Part shown: positions 1 to 7,927 of the stretch, in pieces | How positions within the stretch are numbered: position 1 is the first letter of the stretch | Layout: each line of letters begins with the position of its first letter | NCBI GenBank assembly: GCA_020723255.1 | Contig: DYJH01000020.1 | Coordinates: 1-34,896 of the forward strand | Reading direction: 5' to 3' | Origin: Desulfonema limicola | GTDB lineage: Bacteria > Desulfobacterota > Desulfobacteria > Desulfobacterales > RPRI01 | Length of the DNA stretch: 34,896 bases | Notes under the pieces: generated by a model | Databases searched by the model: none | The model's input: the letters and a program-made list of their open reading frames with translations, nothing else | Told to the model about the DNA's origin: nothing | Translations under genes and position numbers: made by a program

Positions 1-53
1 ATCCCATCAAGTCCCACCAAAAAACACCCCAAAATCATTTTTCTCAAATAGCG

Positions 54-103
54 TGTGTAATTTTGCACGCTATCTCAGAAATATTTGCACGCTATCTCAG
101 AAA
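54..103. other. Putative phage terminus (mom-side end) with two direct-repeat transposase-binding-like sites
   Basis: 20-bp identical repeats TTTGCACGCTATCTCAGAAA at 62-81 and 84-103 (22-bp period), just inside a TGTGTAAT that could be the 5'-TG end; located beyond the last phage gene. Confidence 0.55.
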
Positions 104-128
104 AATCTAAGTTAGAAATTTAAAATGC

Positions 129-148
129 AAAAATCCTGTCGGATTTTT
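129..148 (-). terminator. Hairpin terminator-like element after the methyltransferase gene
   Basis: AAAAATCC-TGTC-GGATTTTT perfect 8-bp inverted repeat downstream of the minus-strand ORF ending at 208. Confidence 0.45.
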
Positions 149-207
149 ACCGCCATTATAGGGCTTATTGTTCCGTCAGGATTTTTTATTTATTGTAACA
201 AAACTGT

Positions 208-981
208 CTATTTAAAATTTTTAATTAGCAGCTCTGTTACTTTCTTTTTCTTATCTGCACCACCGGCGCTGTAAGAAGTTGTAACTTCCTCAATATAAAA
301 ACTCTTATAAAATTGCCGAATCTCAGGCGTATTATTTATAGACATAATGAACTTGCCTTTAACTCCAACCAAAATGTCCTTCAGCTTCATGAAGTCTTCA
401 CGGCTGAATATCCCCTTACCGTAATAATCTTCGCATCCCAAATAGGGCGGATCTATATAAAAGAATGTGTTTATCTTATCGAAGCGGGACAGAATTTCGG
501 AATAATCTTTATTTTCAATATATGCTCTGGAAAGACGCAAATGCACAGCGCTCAATTCTTCCTCAATTCTTAAGAGATTCAATCTCGGTTTCGCTGTCGT
601 AGCTATTGAAAACGACGGATTGTTTATCCGTGCCGCAAATCCAAGCTTTAATAAATAATAAAACCTTGCTGCCCTCTGAATATCAGTCAATGTATCCGGA
701 GCTTCCTTTTTGAGCCGCTCGAATTCGTCTCTTGAAATAAGCGCCCATTTAAAATATCTAATAAATTCTTCCAGATGATTTTTTATCACCCGATATAAAG
801 TCACCAAATCCAGATTAATATCATTAATGATCTCAACATCCGACATAGACTCGTCCTTCTTAAATAATAGCCAGGCAGCACCGGCAAATACCTCCACATA
901 ACATTTGTGTTCAGGAATCTTTAGGATGATCTTATTTGCCAATAATGATTTCCCGCCCATATAAGCCAAAAAACTATTCAT
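208..981 (-). CDS. DNA adenine N6-methyltransferase, D12 class (Dam-like)
   Basis: N-terminal YMGGKSLL, VEVFAGAAWLLF, DPPYLG motif; 257 aa. Confidence 0.88.
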   Translation of the reverse strand: MNSFLAYMGGKSLLANKIILKIPEHKCYVEVFAGAAWLLFKKDESMSDVEIINDINLDLVTLYRVIKNHLEEFIRYFKWALISRDEFERLKKEAPDTLTDIQRAARFYYLLKLGFAARINNPSFSIATTAKPRLNLLRIEEELSAVHLRLSRAYIENKDYSEILSRFDKINTFFYIDPPYLGCEDYYGKGIFSREDFMKLKDILVGVKGKFIMSINNTPEIRQFYKSFYIEEVTTSYSAGGADKKKKVTELLIKNFK

Positions 982-1030
982 TGCAGCTCTCCTTTATTTC
1001 TTTTTATGTCAGGATCTGCTATTATCCACT

Positions 1031-1044
1031 TGGCCGCGCGGCCA
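1031..1044. repeat. 14-bp perfect palindrome TGGCCGCGCGGCCA
   Basis: Self-complementary sequence abutting the cloverleaf element. Confidence 0.8.
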
Positions 1045-1128
1045 TAGGAGTAGATCCTTTAATGGATTGATCCGATGTTAGCGCATCGGGTCGGCGGGGA
1101 GGCCGTAATCCTCCTCGCTTACTCCTAT
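1044..1128 (+). ncRNA. Candidate structured RNA / cruciform element with four-way junction
   Basis: Four helices account for nearly all nucleotides: 1044-1052/1120-1128 (9 bp), 1053-1057/1064-1068 (5 bp), 1069-1077/1084-1092 (9 bp), 1094-1102/1110-1118 (9 bp); the three wobble pairs are G.U only on the + strand. Confidence 0.55.
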
Positions 1129-1373
1129 TATATTAATATTAAAGTCGCCTGAGATGGAAAAGCCTTGCGCGATGACTCTATAATCAACCAGGATTTATCC
1201 TGGTCGTTTTTTGCCAGAACAACCGTATCGCCAGCCTTCAGCGTTATCATTGTTTTGATACTTACAGCGGATTCTCCTATCTGCACCACAGACTTTCCCT
1301 CGGCTGCACTATATGATACAACTTTTCCGTATCTGAATGTTTTTGACTTTACCCGGAATATTTTTTCAATCAT
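1128..1373 (-). CDS. Small phage tail-region protein
   Basis: 81-aa ORF, contiguous with upstream tail genes. Confidence 0.5.
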   Translation of the reverse strand: MIEKIFRVKSKTFRYGKVVSYSAAEGKSVVQIGESAVSIKTMITLKAGDTVVLAKNDQDKSWLIIESSRKAFPSQATLILI

Positions 1374-1945
1374 CGTTTTAACTCCAGATATTTCCGGATC
1401 TCTATCTCGCTCACAAGGCTATCGGGCGTTCCAATAATTGTGTGTTCAAAAATCTGGCCATAATCATCCAAACCGCGCCGCGTGCTGATCAGGCGGGCGA
1501 CATCACCTATCTCAAGCTCCGGCAAATGCGTTCCCAGGCTTATCTGCCTAATAATCGCCGCATGTGTATGGGCGTTGATCTCAGCCATTGCCCGGGCCGT
1601 TATTAAACTGCTGTTGCGGTATATGGCATGTGATATCTCGTCCAGATCCACGAATTCTTTGACCTTAAAAATTTTTGTGCTGTCGCTGGCTGCGCCGGAT
1701 ACTGTTAAATGCCAGGCATAATCATCTCTAAACAACGCTACCGGTTCTGTGGCTCCAACCTCATTGGTTAATGTTACCTCCACAGACCCGTATCCGCTTG
1801 ACTCGCCGCTTGCCTGCATGTTTGTTTGAGCCTCGGCGTCGGACTGCGTTAAATAAAGCTCAACAGATATTGTGCTTCCGGCATCTGCCAGCCTCACATA
1901 CCAGATAATATTTTGAGCTATATTCCAATTCACAATCGATAGCAT
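1370..1945 (-). CDS. Hypothetical phage tail-region protein
   Basis: 191-aa ORF, start/stop overlaps with neighbours. Confidence 0.6.
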   Translation of the reverse strand: MLSIVNWNIAQNIIWYVRLADAGSTISVELYLTQSDAEAQTNMQASGESSGYGSVEVTLTNEVGATEPVALFRDDYAWHLTVSGAASDSTKIFKVKEFVDLDEISHAIYRNSSLITARAMAEINAHTHAAIIRQISLGTHLPELEIGDVARLISTRRGLDDYGQIFEHTIIGTPDSLVSEIEIRKYLELKR

Positions 1946-3024
1946 TATGCCACCTCATGAATCACAGAGCTAACCCTATGCGCCGTCACCGATCTGAAAA
2001 CCGGGATAGCGCCTATTACCTGCAGGTTCGTTCCAAAATCCTTTAAAACATTCCCATCTGTTACAGACAGAAATGCTGCAAAATCGTTTATCGTGAAATT
2101 TGTTGCGGATAAAAACGCTGCAAAATCGCTATGTTTGTCTTTAGCCGCAAACAGATGCATTTTAAGTGCCTCGAGGCTTTGCCCCGTTACGTATAGACCA
2201 AGAGGCATATCAACTCTAACGAGCGTAGCGCTTATCGCATCCAGCAACGCCCGAAAGTTTCTAAGCTCAAGTCCATCATGGACCTGCAGCCAGGCTTCGA
2301 AATCCGAAAGGTTTTGTCCGTATACCTGGAGGTTTAGTGCGACATCTTTTAAATGATAATATAAACTTTCAACTTCCGATGCAGATAATGCTTTTCCGTT
2401 GAAAAGGAATAAATCGTCAAGAGAGCCTGTCAGGAAATTAGCGTTTGTTCCTGTATTACAGTTAACCCCGATTCGCACGTAATTGGTTGCCTGATAGGCA
2501 GGGGCATACGACCACGTAACGGTATTATTTAATCTGCCGTCTATATATAGGCGTAAATAGCTCCCATCCCATGTTGCTGTTAAAAAATGCCAATTCCCAT
2601 CGTTGACGGTTATGGTAGAGGCTACAAATTCATAGTCAGTATGTAATGTTTGCCCCGTGTTTCTGGCCGACACTGTGAGTGCCGTTCCGTCTGAGTTTAC
2701 ATGTAAAGATATTCCTCCTAATTTGGAACTTGCCCATGCCCTTGATTGAAATAACCAGGAAGCAGTCGCTGTAGTAGTTTTTACCCACGTACCTATTGTA
2801 AAATTGCCAGTAGGTTTAAAATCCGCATGATCAACGGCGGAATAAGCATCGTTTCCATCGAGATCGACAGCGCCGCCGAATCTGCCCGTTGTTAATGCCG
2901 GGTCTGATATAGCAGTAAGCGTATGGCCATTGCCGGATTCGTCTGTGGTGAGCGCTCCGCTTTCAAATCGGTAATATGCGGCCAATGCGGCATCATTAAA
3001 TAAAGCTTCTTCGTAAAGTGACAT
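1945..3024 (-). CDS. LamG/concanavalin-like domain tail protein
   Basis: ALAAYYRFESG...DESGNGHTLTA...GNDAYSAVDHADFKPTGNFTIGTWVKT...LRLYIDGRLNNT: LamG-like; repeated DFxAxL segments at C-terminus. Confidence 0.75.
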   Translation of the reverse strand: MSLYEEALFNDAALAAYYRFESGALTTDESGNGHTLTAISDPALTTGRFGGAVDLDGNDAYSAVDHADFKPTGNFTIGTWVKTTTATASWLFQSRAWASSKLGGISLHVNSDGTALTVSARNTGQTLHTDYEFVASTITVNDGNWHFLTATWDGSYLRLYIDGRLNNTVTWSYAPAYQATNYVRIGVNCNTGTNANFLTGSLDDLFLFNGKALSASEVESLYYHLKDVALNLQVYGQNLSDFEAWLQVHDGLELRNFRALLDAISATLVRVDMPLGLYVTGQSLEALKMHLFAAKDKHSDFAAFLSATNFTINDFAAFLSVTDGNVLKDFGTNLQVIGAIPVFRSVTAHRVSSVIHEVA

Positions 3025-3027
3025 AGA

Positions 3028-3468
3028 TCAAACCTTAACTATATTAGATTCAGGATTATTGCTAACTCCTTGCTTCCATCCGCGCGTCGGCCCGCCGCCC
3101 CATTCCTGCCCCCAGGGCTTTCTGTCCCGAACGACCTTGCTGTCGCCGATCCGCCACATGACAACGACATCCGCACACGGCATTTTCCCGCAAAGCCAAA
3201 ATGCTTTAATTTCGGCTCGCCCACGCGACCCTGTTGATTGAACAGCCTCTATAAAAAAATTATATTGCTCCATACCGCTCATAACAATTTTGTGTCCGGT
3301 CGGGAGAAAAAATTCCATTTGCTCAATTGGCCTGTTAAACACTTCACTTGCCCATCCAGGGTCATTTTTCCGGATATCGGGAGTTATATACTCTTTAAAC
3401 GGCAATTTGCCTGCAAATATAACCCGGATACGCCATGCGAGATTATTTTTTTGTGTGTTAATAATCAT
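3028..3468 (-). CDS. Hypothetical phage tail-region protein
   Basis: 146-aa ORF in operon. Confidence 0.5.
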   Translation of the reverse strand: MIINTQKNNLAWRIRVIFAGKLPFKEYITPDIRKNDPGWASEVFNRPIEQMEFFLPTGHKIVMSGMEQYNFFIEAVQSTGSRGRAEIKAFWLCGKMPCADVVVMWRIGDSKVVRDRKPWGQEWGGGPTRGWKQGVSNNPESNIVKV

Positions 3469-3470
3469 TT

Positions 3471-3508
3471 ACCCTCACCCAGACCCTCTCCCCAAATGGG
3501 AGAGGGAG
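3471..3508. repeat. Dispersed palindromic repeat family B (ACCCTCACCC...CTCTCCCC-GGGAGAG)
   Basis: Same element at 4199, 23264, 28797, 30606. Confidence 0.8.
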
Positions 3509-3510
3509 GA

Positions 3511-4167
3511 TTACGAATATAAAAACCTCAACGTTAGCACGATATCGCTGTTTGTCTCAGGTGTAAATGTGCTTGCGATAACCTGCTTTATATTGAAATA
3601 CAGGTTTTTGCCAGTGCCCAATGCCGCAGTATCCAGGCTGATTCTGCTGGATGTCCCGGCAAGCGGGGTCCCTGCCCATGTCGCAGATCCGGGAGCTGCG
3701 TTCGTTGTTGTAATAGCCTTTAGCGTTGAGTTCGCAGGCGTCCCGTCTCCGAGAAACGGATCATCTACAGCAGCATGCGTATTATCATCCCATGCCTCCA
3801 GATATGGTATTCCTGCCGTTGCCCCATCAAAATAAATTGCGAAAACATAACGCTTGTCCCCTCCGCTTTGGCCTCCGGCAGTCGTTCCGGCCAGCGGAAC
3901 CTGGTCAAAAATACCCGCTGAATTATCTTTTACAAATGTTTTGGGCGCTTCCAGGCTCCCGGACTCCGGAATGATAATCGGGTATTTCGTCCCGGAGCTG
4001 CTATCGCCGTCTGTCTGCTGATCATCAAGAAAAAGAATTGCATCATTAACCAGATCGATCACAACCCAGTTTGACGATGCGCCACCGGCACCGCCTGCGG
4101 CGTTGCCTGTATTCGCGCCGTCGTTTGCTGTGTTATTGTAAAGCCAGTAGGTATTGGGAAGCGCCAT
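3511..4167 (-). CDS. Phage tail/virion structural protein
   Basis: 218-aa ORF, Gly/Ala/Thr-rich beta-type composition, operon position. Confidence 0.55.
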   Translation of the reverse strand: MALPNTYWLYNNTANDGANTGNAAGGAGGASSNWVVIDLVNDAILFLDDQQTDGDSSSGTKYPIIIPESGSLEAPKTFVKDNSAGIFDQVPLAGTTAGGQSGGDKRYVFAIYFDGATAGIPYLEAWDDNTHAAVDDPFLGDGTPANSTLKAITTTNAAPGSATWAGTPLAGTSSRISLDTAALGTGKNLYFNIKQVIASTFTPETNSDIVLTLRFLYS

Positions 4168-4198
4168 CGCACATCTCCTTCTTTGATAGTGTCATGTT

Positions 4199-4231
4199 TA
4201 CCCTCACCCTATCCCTCTCCCCGAACGGGAG
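4199..4231. repeat. Dispersed palindromic repeat family B copy
   Basis: ACCCTCACCCTATCCCTCTCCCCGAACGGGAGAGGG; forms the C-terminal codons of the ORF ending at 4204. Confidence 0.8.
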
Positions 4232-4557
4232 AGGGCAGTAGTTTCCTCTTTTACGGTTTTGGTCGAAAATTGCTCGTAGAAACACCCCCGGCAAATCCAC
4301 ACAGACCTCGAATCATCTCCTGTTTGTGTCGCGGGGGAATTGTTGACGGGGAGAAGCTGAAGTTGCGCCCCGCATTCGGGGCAATTTAACCGTTCGGCAG
4401 CAAATGCTGTTTTGTTCCTTGCAGTAGCTTTCAGATATAACTCAACATCATCCCACGATCTGCCTGTATTGGCCAAATGCTTGTGGATGTTGAGCGCCTC
4501 ATTAATTGTTTTTAAACTCCAGGCAGCGAGTACTTTATCCACTATACGCACTCCCAC
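4204..4557 (-). CDS. Zinc-ribbon-like small protein
   Basis: CPEC...CRGC cysteine pairs; 117 aa. Confidence 0.5.
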   Translation of the reverse strand: MGVRIVDKVLAAWSLKTINEALNIHKHLANTGRSWDDVELYLKATARNKTAFAAERLNCPECGAQLQLLPVNNSPATQTGDDSRSVWICRGCFYEQFSTKTVKEETTALSRSGRGIG

Positions 4558-7232
4558 TCAGAATAGGTAAATCCTGCATATCCTGCCGGGCCCTCGCATT
4601 GTGGTGCAGGCAGGGCGCATGGATCACAAGAACAGCTATCCATAAACGCATTTGGCCATCCATTGTCATAGCTAATCCCAGCCGATCCTAATATCCAGCG
4701 TTTATTCCCGACAATGCATTCAACGGGGGTAATAGCGGTGGTACCCGTACAATCTTCCCCGCCCATCCCTTGACATGTTCCGCAGCAAGGCAAACACCCC
4801 CCTTTCAAAACCCACTGCCCGACAGTGTTTCGTATACTCACAGACACCTCGTTGCCGCAAGCATCTGTACAAGTGATGCTTGCCACGGCATCAAAAGCTG
4901 CCCCGCAAGTGCCGTTCACGCAAGATATGCTGTTGGTTCGCGCCTCGGTTTTGACACTCCCCGTCAAGCTATAGCCTTTGCCGCTGACCTGCCACATGAA
5001 CGGGGCCAGTCCATATAGAACGACTATAGATGCAGATCCGCCGGCGACTATTGTTTCCGATGTGCTTTCGTCATCAACCGAAAGTGCATCAAGGTTTTCG
5101 CATGTTTCACACTGTTCTTTACATGCATCAAGCGCCGCCTGTTTTAGTTCCGCATGTTTTTCCCAATATGCCGGGCTGCCTGCGGTTAATCCGTAATCAT
5201 CAACTACAATTTTGGATATGCTTCGCCCGCTTCCGCCGTCGTAATTTTGCGTAGTATTATAGATATAATATTCGGTATCGCACATTTCTTCGCATGCGCA
5301 GTCATGCTCCAGCCCTACGCCGAACCGTCCCTGTAAATTTGCCGGAGACGGGTCGCCCGATACACTATCAGGCACACACCAGTTATACAGCCCGCCGGAT
5401 TTTGACGATCCTATGTCGGACATATCAAAATCATCGTCATCTCCGCCCGGATCTTCTTCATCCCCGTCTTCCTCGTCTTTTTCGAAATCATTCGGGTAAT
5501 CGTCTGTAGTTTCTGTATTATCCTCAATGCTTATATTCTCCTCGGCCTCAAGGCCGGCTTCAAGAGTAGTATTAATATAAGCCTTTACTTTTGCCTTGCC
5601 TATTTCAATGCCGGTGAAATGATTCAGCACGGCGCCCTGCGCAACATAGTTGATAAGCAGATCGGTATCGTTATCTATCTGAGACGTCAGGTTTATAATC
5701 TTGCCGCCATAAGAATCGTAAAGATTGTCACCGTAAGGCTCACCGTTTCCGTCGGCAAGATATACAGATGACACGCTTGCCGGAAACATGGATATTTCGC
5801 ACTGGGTTAGTCCGGCAATTTCGTTAATTGCCGTGGATTTTTCGTTTGTTATGGATACCGTACCGAGCCTGGCGCGTGTCCAGTTGAGCGTTCCTTTTTT
5901 CTCTGCGCTTTTGTCGGACATGAACACATATCGCCCGGATGTAACCGGCCCGTTTTCTTCCACATAAACAAGAAGAGCGGATTCGTCACCGGCATTGATA
6001 CTGGTTGGCGCTGCTGTCAGTTCGATGGTCGGCGGACACTGACAGGGATTGTCGATATAAACGATCCCGGTATCTTCCTGCCCTTCGACATCGGCAGTCA
6101 CAGTCACATCTTCGGCCTCAATCCCGGCCGTCAGGTAATTAACGGCCGCTCCTGCGCAATAATAAGATATAACCAGCGTTTGATCGCAATAGGCGAGCTT
6201 GCCGGATAGTGTGATTTTGTTGCCGTCCAGCTCATAACCGGCTGAGGCGAGATTGGTCGCTCTGGCCGTGTCTGATGCAGCCCAGACGCCCAAAACGCTG
6301 CCCGGCTTCAAATCTACTGAGACAGTATAAAAATTGGAGGCTTTTTGCTTTTCATTCCGGATTAAAACTTCCTGCGCATTCGATTGCATGAAATCCAGGG
6401 CGGAGTTTTCGCTGTCAATCGACCAATCCACAACAATGCCGTTAACAGGCTCATCGGTTGCATCTTTTACCTGCGCGTATAATTTTGTCCGGGATTCCCC
6501 GTCAGCCGAGAGACATTCGTCTGCAATTGTCAGCGTTACGGAATAGCCGGACATGGAGCCTGTCGGCGTAATGCTTATGCGGTTACCGAATGTGGGCCAT
6601 TCAGGACTCTCGGAAATCTCTGCGATATCGGCATCGGTAATGGTTACATCGGGTGTGACAGGAGAATAATTAATTTGCCTGATGCATAAATGACCGTCTT
6701 TGTCTGTTGTGACCAGCGCACCGGCGAGATGGGCAAGTTCAGTGATAACATCAATAGGATAAGCGTTTTCGGCTTCGTATGTATAAGGGAAAACAACAAA
6801 ATCTGAAATATCACTATAATCAGGGTTCCACGTGAACCCGGCCAGGTCGCACATCTCTTCGCATATGGCATATAATGTCGTCTGTGTTTCCCAGGTCTTT
6901 GTGACTTTTGGGGCAAACGGTTCGCCAAGCATGGCTGTAAGTGATCGGCCCCACACTCCCTGCATGAGATCCGAATTTATTGTTGTAGCAAGGGCAGGGC
7001 GCTCAATAAAGAATGTTCCCTGGCTTATGTAGCTTGCGCCGGTTTTTGTGAGGATCTCGATCTCCGGAGCCTCCGAAATCTGCGAAAAGTCAAGGCTGTC
7101 ATACAATGATCGGTCGGCAATATCCAACGACATTTCCCGGCAATAGCTGTCCAGCGAACAGGTTATCGAGAATCCGGAAACCTTGTCCGATATATCTGCG
7201 CCGTTTAATTTTACTTGCCAGCCGTATGGCAT
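4542..7232 (-). CDS. Phage distal tail / hub-like protein with Ig-like segments and Cys-rich C-terminus
   Basis: 896 aa; N-terminus typical of a baseplate-hub/late-control-like protein, IELTAAPTSINAGDES invasin/Ig-like segment, acidic linker, Cys-rich tail. Confidence 0.6.
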   Translation of the reverse strand: MPYGWQVKLNGADISDKVSGFSITCSLDSYCREMSLDIADRSLYDSLDFSQISEAPEIEILTKTGASYISQGTFFIERPALATTINSDLMQGVWGRSLTAMLGEPFAPKVTKTWETQTTLYAICEEMCDLAGFTWNPDYSDISDFVVFPYTYEAENAYPIDVITELAHLAGALVTTDKDGHLCIRQINYSPVTPDVTITDADIAEISESPEWPTFGNRISITPTGSMSGYSVTLTIADECLSADGESRTKLYAQVKDATDEPVNGIVVDWSIDSENSALDFMQSNAQEVLIRNEKQKASNFYTVSVDLKPGSVLGVWAASDTARATNLASAGYELDGNKITLSGKLAYCDQTLVISYYCAGAAVNYLTAGIEAEDVTVTADVEGQEDTGIVYIDNPCQCPPTIELTAAPTSINAGDESALLVYVEENGPVTSGRYVFMSDKSAEKKGTLNWTRARLGTVSITNEKSTAINEIAGLTQCEISMFPASVSSVYLADGNGEPYGDNLYDSYGGKIINLTSQIDNDTDLLINYVAQGAVLNHFTGIEIGKAKVKAYINTTLEAGLEAEENISIEDNTETTDDYPNDFEKDEEDGDEEDPGGDDDDFDMSDIGSSKSGGLYNWCVPDSVSGDPSPANLQGRFGVGLEHDCACEEMCDTEYYIYNTTQNYDGGSGRSISKIVVDDYGLTAGSPAYWEKHAELKQAALDACKEQCETCENLDALSVDDESTSETIVAGGSASIVVLYGLAPFMWQVSGKGYSLTGSVKTEARTNSISCVNGTCGAAFDAVASITCTDACGNEVSVSIRNTVGQWVLKGGCLPCCGTCQGMGGEDCTGTTAITPVECIVGNKRWILGSAGISYDNGWPNAFMDSCSCDPCALPAPQCEGPAGYAGFTYSEWECV

Positions 7233-7248
7233 TTATCTCTTCCTTTTT

Positions 7249-7342
7249 TACAACCCCCTGGCCCCCTTTTCTAAGGGGGAATTTGAAGCGATTGATCTTT
7301 TCCGTTTGATTCCCCCTTAATAAAGGGGGTTAGGGGGTTGTC
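7249..7342. repeat. Two copies of dispersed palindromic repeat family A
   Basis: ACAACCCCCTGGCCCCCTTTTCTAAGGGGGAATTT and TTCCCCCTTAATAAAGGGGGTTAGGGGGTTG. Confidence 0.85.
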
Positions 7343-7344
7343 TT

Positions 7345-7794
7345 TTAAATCGCCTTTGTAATTATTATTAAATCTACCGAATAACTATAAATCACCGTGC
7401 TATGTTGCGCCCAAAACAGGTTTTTTCGATATACAAATCCGTTTGGCCTTGCAAACTGTACCTTCCAGCAGCTTGCTCCGTCCGTGAGATAATACTGCCC
7501 GTCAACAGTCTCGTGAATTGTTTTTAATGCCGCTATTGCGGTAGCTCCCAGAGCATCAGTGTCAGAAAACACAATATGCCCGTCGCTCACTATAACGCCA
7601 AAATCCTGAACAACCACGCCGCCCAGAGTCTGGATCACGCTGCCCCGGCCATGCTCGCCGGCCTGCTCATCAAAGGCAGCATCGCCTAATATGGGCAATT
7701 GCTCCAGCTCAATTAACGTAGTTGGCGCCGGATCAAGCGTTTTCGGGGTGATGCTCGCCCCTTTATCGGTTGAAAAAAATATTAAATTAGGCAT
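7345..7794 (-). CDS. Hypothetical phage tail protein
   Basis: 149-aa ORF between tape measure and tail hub-like gene. Confidence 0.6.
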   Translation of the reverse strand: MPNLIFFSTDKGASITPKTLDPAPTTLIELEQLPILGDAAFDEQAGEHGRGSVIQTLGGVVVQDFGVIVSDGHIVFSDTDALGATAIAALKTIHETVDGQYYLTDGASCWKVQFARPNGFVYRKNLFWAQHSTVIYSYSVDLIIITKAI

Positions 7795-7811
7795 TTACTT
7801 CTCAAGTTTCT

Positions 7812-7881
7812 ATATTCCGGCCTTCGCCGGAATGACGGTTTTTATTCCCCCTTATCAAAGGGGGATAAAGGGGGTTGTTTT
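7812..7881. repeat. Family C (ATTCCGGCCTTCGCCGGAATGACGG) followed by family A repeat
   Basis: Family C recurs at about 28545-28570; family A TTCCCCCTTATCAAAGGGGGATAAAGGGGGTTG. Confidence 0.85.
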
Positions 7882-7927
7882 TTATCTCCTCGCCAACCCC
7901 ATCCTTATTATTTCTTTTTCAATTCCT

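Noticed and set aside
1031-1128. Canonical tRNA gene at the cloverleaf
   Set aside because: Size and cloverleaf shape are suggestive, but there is no TTCRANY T-loop, no 7-nt anticodon loop and no normal linkers on either strand
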